Assembly: GCA_903940375.1 (NCBI GenBank) | Contig: CAJAKT010000346.1 | Span: 1-8,768 of the forward strand | Reading direction: 5' to 3' | Source of the DNA: an uncultured bacterium | GTDB lineage: Bacteria > Actinomycetota > Actinomycetes > S36-B12 | Length of the DNA stretch: 8,768 nt | Shown here: positions 6,653 through 8,768 of the stretch, in pieces | How positions within the stretch are numbered: position 1 is the first letter of the stretch | Layout of the letters: each line of letters begins with the position of its first letter | Notes under the pieces: model-generated | The model's input: only the letters and a program-made list of their open reading frames with translations | What the model was told of the DNA's origin: nothing | Database searches by the model: none | Position numbers and translations under genes: made by a program

Positions 6653-6921
6653 GAGTCCTTACCGGGGCCGCGCGGGGGCAGGCCGGCGTGGATGGCCTCG
6701 CACTCGGGGCAGACGGGGAATCGCTCGGGATCCCGGCTGGGCGTCCAGACCTTGCCGCACAGGGCCTTGACGGGAACGCCGGTGACCGCGCTCTCCATGA
6801 TCTTGGCCTTCTCCACGTAATGCGAGAAGCGCTCGTGATCGCCTTCATCGGTCGAGAAGGTGCGCTCCTCGAGCAGGGTGCCGCCCGAACTCGCCGGGCT
6901 CTCCAGGGGTTGCGAATCCAT
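6649..6921 (-). CDS. DUF3039 domain protein, possible metal-binding small protein
   Basis: A 90-residue soluble protein matching DUF3039, a family of unknown function known to me from actinobacteria. The conserved core runs from DHERFSHYVEK (28-38) through IMESAVTG (41-48) and ALCGKVW (53-59) to FPVCPECEAI (68-77). Cysteines C55, C71 and C74, with H29 or H34, form a plausible zinc site (Cys3His); this is inferred from the pattern, not shown for the family. The N-terminal 25 residues look disordered. There is no Shine-Dalgarno, but TAGACT sits exactly 6 bases before the ATG, so a leaderless message is likely. Its stop overlaps the proposed CTG start of the exporter gene, implying coupled expression. 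It diverges from the thioredoxin gene across 76 bases. Function unknown. Confidence 0.88.
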   Translation of the reverse strand: MDSQPLESPASSGGTLLEERTFSTDEGDHERFSHYVEKAKIMESAVTGVPVKALCGKVWTPSRDPERFPVCPECEAIHAGLPPRGPGKDS

Positions 6922-6927
6922 GGCGGG

Positions 6928-6933
6928 AGTCTA
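6928..6933 (-). promoter_or_regulatory. -10 element of a leaderless promoter for the DUF3039 gene
   Basis: TAGACT on the minus strand matches TANNNT and is followed by 6 bases and then the ATG at 6921, placing the expected transcription start at the A of the start codon. No clear -35 is seen at 17-18 bases. The absence of a Shine-Dalgarno agrees with a leaderless mRNA. Confidence 0.5.
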
Positions 6934-6963
6934 CGGGCGCCGGTGTCATCTGACTCGTGCCGC

Positions 6964-6979
6964 ATACCCCATGGGGTAT
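6964..6979. promoter_or_regulatory. Perfect 16-bp palindrome resembling a CsoR/CstR-family operator
   Basis: ATACCCCATGGGGTAT is perfectly self-complementary. An AT-flanked run of C followed by a run of G (ATACCCC...GGGGTAT) is the known shape of sites bound by CsoR-family repressors, which sense copper (CsoR, RicR) or persulfide/sulfide (CstR). It lies between the presumed -35 and the TATACT -10 of the thioredoxin promoter, the geometry of a repressor site. The palindrome is seen; the family match is from memory of published sites; the regulator is not in this window. Confidence 0.6.
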
Positions 6980-6985
6980 ATGAGA

Positions 6986-6991
6986 TATACT
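6986..6991 (+). promoter_or_regulatory. -10 element of a leaderless thioredoxin promoter
   Basis: TATACT differs from the TATAAT consensus at one base and ends 6 bases before the ATG at 6998, so transcription should begin at or very near the start codon. The -35 region at a 17-base spacing (6963-6968) is poor and overlaps the palindromic operator. There is no Shine-Dalgarno before the ATG. Confidence 0.65.
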
Positions 6992-6997
6992 TGCACC

Positions 6998-7381
6998 ATG
7001 ACGACGATCAACCTCACCGAGACCACTTTCGGGGACACCGTCTCCGGGAACCCCATCGTCCTGGTCGATTTCTGGGCCGCCTGGTGCGGGCCCTGCCGCA
7101 GCTTCGCCCCGGTCTACGAGACCGTGTCGGAGAGCAACCCGGACATCGTGTTCGCCAAGGTCGACACGGAGGCCGAGCAGGGCCTTGCCGGCGCCTTCGG
7201 CATCTCCAGCATCCCGACGCTGCTCGCCATCCGCGACGGCGTGGTGCTGTACTCCCAGGCCGGGGCCCTGCCGGAGCAGGCCCTGACGAATCTCGTGCAG
7301 GCCATCCGGGACGTGGACATGGCAGAGGTGCACGCGTCCATTGCGGCCGGCGCGGAGGAGTCCGCAGACCCGCCTGCGTAG
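6998..7381 (+). CDS. trxA: Thioredoxin
   Basis: A cytoplasmic thiol-disulfide oxidoreductase of 127 residues. The active site WCGPC lies at 29-33 inside VDFWAAWCGPC, and the conserved cis-proline is P73 in SIPT. The VDTEAEQGLAGAFGISSIPT block is typical of the thioredoxin fold. A C-terminal tail of about 20 residues rich in Ala, Glu and Asp extends past the fold. The frame is open upstream, with ATGs at 6971 and 6980, but these lie within or directly beside the operator and upstream of the -10, and they add no thioredoxin sequence, so 6998 is preferred. No thioredoxin reductase gene is adjacent, so this may be a paralogue rather than the main housekeeping thioredoxin. The CsoR/CstR-like palindrome upstream suggests induction by copper or reactive sulfur (inference). 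Confidence 0.94.
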   Translation: MTTINLTETTFGDTVSGNPIVLVDFWAAWCGPCRSFAPVYETVSESNPDIVFAKVDTEAEQGLAGAFGISSIPTLLAIRDGVVLYSQAGALPEQALTNLVQAIRDVDMAEVHASIAAGAEESADPPA

Positions 7382-7390
7382 CTGTTTCGT

Positions 7391-7423
7391 GGCTGAAGGC
7401 CCTGTCCCATGGGACCTTCGGCC
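7391..7423 (+). terminator. Hairpin after the thioredoxin gene, probable terminator
   Basis: GGCTGAAGG (7391-7399) pairs with CCTTCGGCC (7415-7423) with one G-U pair, extended by CCC/GGG (7400-7402 with 7411-7413) past a single bulged A. It begins 10 bases after the thioredoxin stop. No U-tract follows, as is common in high-GC actinobacteria, so it may terminate inefficiently or act as an RNA-stability structure. A 12-bp DNA palindrome, GTCCCATGGGAC (7404-7415), is embedded in it. Confidence 0.5.
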
Positions 7424-7429
7424 CCGTCT

Positions 7430-7443
7430 CCGGTTGAAACCGG
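7430..7443. promoter_or_regulatory. Inverted repeat overlapping the likely -35 of the whiB promoter
   Basis: CCGGTT-GA-AACCGG is a perfect 6-bp inverted repeat with a 2-base centre, 48-61 bases before the whiB ATG. It contains TTGAAA (7434-7439), a fair -35; 17 bases on is TAACGC (7457-7462), a weak -10. An alternative -10-like TAGCGT is at 7449-7454. The site could be an operator covering the -35. The symmetry is certain, the promoter assignment moderate. Confidence 0.4.
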
Positions 7444-7476
7444 CGAACTAGCGTGGTAACGCACGCATAGCCAGCC

Positions 7477-7483
7477 GGGAGGA
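7477..7483 (+). promoter_or_regulatory. Shine-Dalgarno of the whiB gene
   Basis: GGGAGGA ends 7 bases before the ATG at 7491. Its presence contrasts with the leaderless-looking starts of the neighbouring thioredoxin and argF genes and implies a 5' UTR for the whiB message. Confidence 0.8.
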
Positions 7484-7490
7484 ACCAGAC

Positions 7491-7862
7491 ATGCCGCAGC
7501 AGCCCCTAGCCCAGGTGCCCAAGGATGCCCAGTGGTTCTGGCAGGAACACGGCTCCTGCCGCGACGCCGACCCGCTGCTGTTCTTCCACCCCCAGAACGA
7601 GCGCGGCTCATCACGAGTCCGCCGCGACCGCTCGGCCAAGATCGTCTGCGCTGGCTGCGATGTCCGCATGGAGTGCGCCGACTACGCCGTCCGGGCCCGC
7701 GAGCCCTACGGCGTGTGGGGCGGCCTGTCCGAGGACGACCGCGAGCACATCTACTCGCGTCTGGACTCCCGGCACTACCCCCGCGAGAAGGGCGAGGGCC
7801 TTCGCGTCGCCAGCGAGGAGATCGCCGAGGCCGTCTCGCCACGGGCGCTGGGTATCGCGTAG
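7491..7862 (+). CDS. whiB3: WhiB-family iron-sulfur transcriptional regulator, WhiB3/WhiD-like
   Basis: An actinobacterial regulator that binds a [4Fe-4S] cluster, works with the principal sigma factor and responds to redox or nitric oxide. The 123 residues have the four cluster cysteines C23, C53, C56 and C62 (C-X29-C-X2-C-X5-C) and the GVWGG turn at 74-78, followed by a basic segment (84-103) that would contact DNA. The blocks FFHPQNERG (31-39), then Arg-rich RVRRDRSAK (42-50), and EPYGVWGGLSE are those of the WhiB3/WhiD subgroup rather than WhiB1 or WhiB2. The residue after the third Cys is Asp, where many members have Pro. The C-terminal tail (about 100-123) is not conserved in my memory of the family. 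Good Shine-Dalgarno upstream. The gene lies between thioredoxin and argF. The family is certain; the subgroup is likely. Confidence 0.93.
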   Translation: MPQQPLAQVPKDAQWFWQEHGSCRDADPLLFFHPQNERGSSRVRRDRSAKIVCAGCDVRMECADYAVRAREPYGVWGGLSEDDREHIYSRLDSRHYPREKGEGLRVASEEIAEAVSPRALGIA

Positions 7863-7883
7863 GTCGCGCTCCTGCCCGCCCGA

Positions 7884-7889
7884 TAGCGT
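7884..7889 (+). promoter_or_regulatory. -10 element of a leaderless argF promoter
   Basis: TAGCGT fits TANNNT and is followed by 6 bases and then GTG at 7896, the same spacing seen before the thioredoxin and DUF3039 genes. No Shine-Dalgarno precedes the GTG and no clear -35 is seen. The 33-base gap after whiB leaves little room for another arrangement. Confidence 0.45.
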
Positions 7890-7895
7890 TGCGCA

Positions 7896-8768
7896 GTGAC
7901 ACTTTCCGGACGCGACTTCCTCAAAGAGGCTGACTTCACGCCTGCCGAACTCGACGAGCTGCTCATGCTGGCCGCTCAGTTGAAGGCTGACCGGCGCGCA
8001 GGCACCGAGACACAGCACCTGCGCGGCAAGCAACTCGCCCTGATCTTCGAGAAGACCTCGACGAGGACGCGGACCGCCTTCGAGGTGGCCATGCGCGATC
8101 AGGGTGGGCACATCACCGTCCTGGATCCCGCCAGCAGCCAGGTCGGGCACAAGGAGTCGATCGCCGACACCGCCCGCGTCCTCGCCCGCATCTTCGACGG
8201 CATCGAGTACCGCGGAGCCAGCCACACCACGGTCGAGACGCTCGCCGCCTACTCATCCGTCCCCGTCTTCAACGGACTCACCGACGAGTGGCATCCCACG
8301 CAGATGCTCGCTGACTTCCTGACCATGCGGGAGCATGCAGCAGATCCCTCGGCTCCCCTGCGGTACGCCTATGTCGGAGATGCGCGGTTCAACATGGGCA
8401 ACTCGCTGCTCGTCATGGGTGCGCTCATGGGGTCCGATGTCCGGCTCGTCGCTCCTCGGTCCCTGTGGCCGACCCAGGAGGTGCAGGAACTCGCCCGCGC
8501 CACGGCTGCGCTCACGGGCGCCCAGCTGACCCTCACGGAGGATGTCGAGGCCGGGCTTGCCGACGCGGAGTTCGTGCACACCGACATCTGGGTATCGATG
8601 GGCGAGCCCGAGGCCACGTGGGACGAGCGCGTGGCGCTCCTCACGCCCTACCGCGTCGATGCCTCGCTGATGGCACTCACCGGCGACCCGTCATCGAGGT
8701 TCATGCACTGCCTGCCCGCCTACCACGATCAGCAGACCGCGGTGGGCCGCAAGGTCGCAGCCCAGTAC
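7896..8768 (+). CDS. argF: Ornithine carbamoyltransferase, partial (3' end beyond window)
   Basis: A cytoplasmic enzyme joining carbamoyl phosphate and ornithine to give citrulline (arginine synthesis), or running in reverse in the arginine deiminase pathway. The 291 codons present hold the carbamoyl phosphate site EKTSTRTR (52-59) and HPTQ (133-136), the ornithine region GDARFNMGNSL (161-171), DIWVSMGEP (230-238), and the catalytic-cysteine block HCLPAYHD (271-278, C272). About 45 C-terminal residues are missing compared with the usual 330-335. GTG is the start because the frame there gives the full family N-terminus (SGRDFLKEADFTPAELDELL), with a TANNNT box 6 bases before it. F165 replaces the first Asn of the common GDARNN motif; the ligand-binding N166 is kept. 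No other arginine gene is in the window, so anabolic (argF) versus catabolic (arcB) use is undecided; argF is the default. Confidence 0.95.
   Translation, partial: MTLSGRDFLKEADFTPAELDELLMLAAQLKADRRAGTETQHLRGKQLALIFEKTSTRTRTAFEVAMRDQGGHITVLDPASSQVGHKESIADTARVLARIFDGIEYRGASHTTVETLAAYSSVPVFNGLTDEWHPTQMLADFLTMREHAADPSAPLRYAYVGDARFNMGNSLLVMGALMGSDVRLVAPRSLWPTQEVQELARATAALTGAQLTLTEDVEAGLADAEFVHTDIWVSMGEPEATWDERVALLTPYRVDASLMALTGDPSSRFMHCLPAYHDQQTAVGRKVAAQY

Noticed and set aside
6860..6997. N-terminal extension of the thioredoxin frame
   Set aside because: It runs through the divergent promoter region and antisense to DUF3039, lies upstream of the TATACT box, and adds sequence foreign to the thioredoxin fold.
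7114..8225. Minus-strand frames opposite thioredoxin, whiB and argF
   Set aside because: They are antisense to three genes with diagnostic motifs and show only Arg/Ser/Gly-rich shadow composition.
1..8768. CRISPR array, toxin-antitoxin pair, insertion sequence, phage or defence genes
   Set aside because: No regularly spaced direct repeats, transposase motifs, terminal inverted repeats, attachment sites or defence domains were seen. All coding space is explained by housekeeping, transport and regulatory families.

Overview
The window comes from a high-GC, Gram-positive-type actinobacterial chromosome (Actinomycetota). The best markers are a WhiB-family iron-sulfur regulator, a DUF3039 protein (a family I know only from actinobacteria), strong third-position GC bias, a lipobox-containing solute-binding protein, and several genes that appear to be read from leaderless promoters. 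I cannot place it below phylum level. The gene density is that of ordinary chromosomal DNA. There is no tRNA, rRNA, CRISPR array, insertion sequence or phage gene, and no gene-free stretch longer than about 110 bases.

Layout. On the + strand at the left edge is a secreted D-alanyl-D-alanine carboxypeptidase of the PBP4/DacB type (13-1251), convergent with a long run of minus-strand genes. Read in their own direction from 6921 down to 1262, these are: a small DUF3039 protein with a possible metal site (6921-6649); a 14-TM MFS exporter whose true start appears to be a CTG overlapping the DUF3039 stop (6652-5285); a three-gene polar amino acid ABC importer made of a binding lipoprotein, one permease and an ATPase (5194-2601); an HdeD/DUF308 membrane protein (2503-1928); and a compact IclR-type regulator (1909-1262). 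Divergent from DUF3039, on the + strand, are a thioredoxin (6998-7381), a WhiB3/WhiD-like regulator (7491-7862) and the first 291 codons of ornithine carbamoyltransferase (7896 to the window end).

How the genes may work together. The importer is a self-contained unit: a lipid-anchored binding protein, a permease likely to act as a homodimer, and an ATPase whose start overlaps the permease stop by 4 bases. A hairpin lies between the binding-protein and permease genes, and another lies just before the HdeD ribosome binding site. The thioredoxin, the WhiB regulator and the Cys-containing DUF3039 protein form a small cluster with a redox flavour. The 76-bp divergent DUF3039/thioredoxin region is the most interesting non-coding DNA here. 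It holds a perfect 16-bp palindrome resembling CsoR/CstR-family operators, placed between the -35 and -10 of a near-consensus, apparently leaderless thioredoxin promoter. No CsoR-type gene lies in the window, so a regulator would have to act in trans.

I found no large undescribed multi-gene system. The points worth following are regulatory: the CsoR/CstR-like site, the repeated TANNNT-N6-start geometry, the CTG start coupled to DUF3039, and the UTR hairpins.
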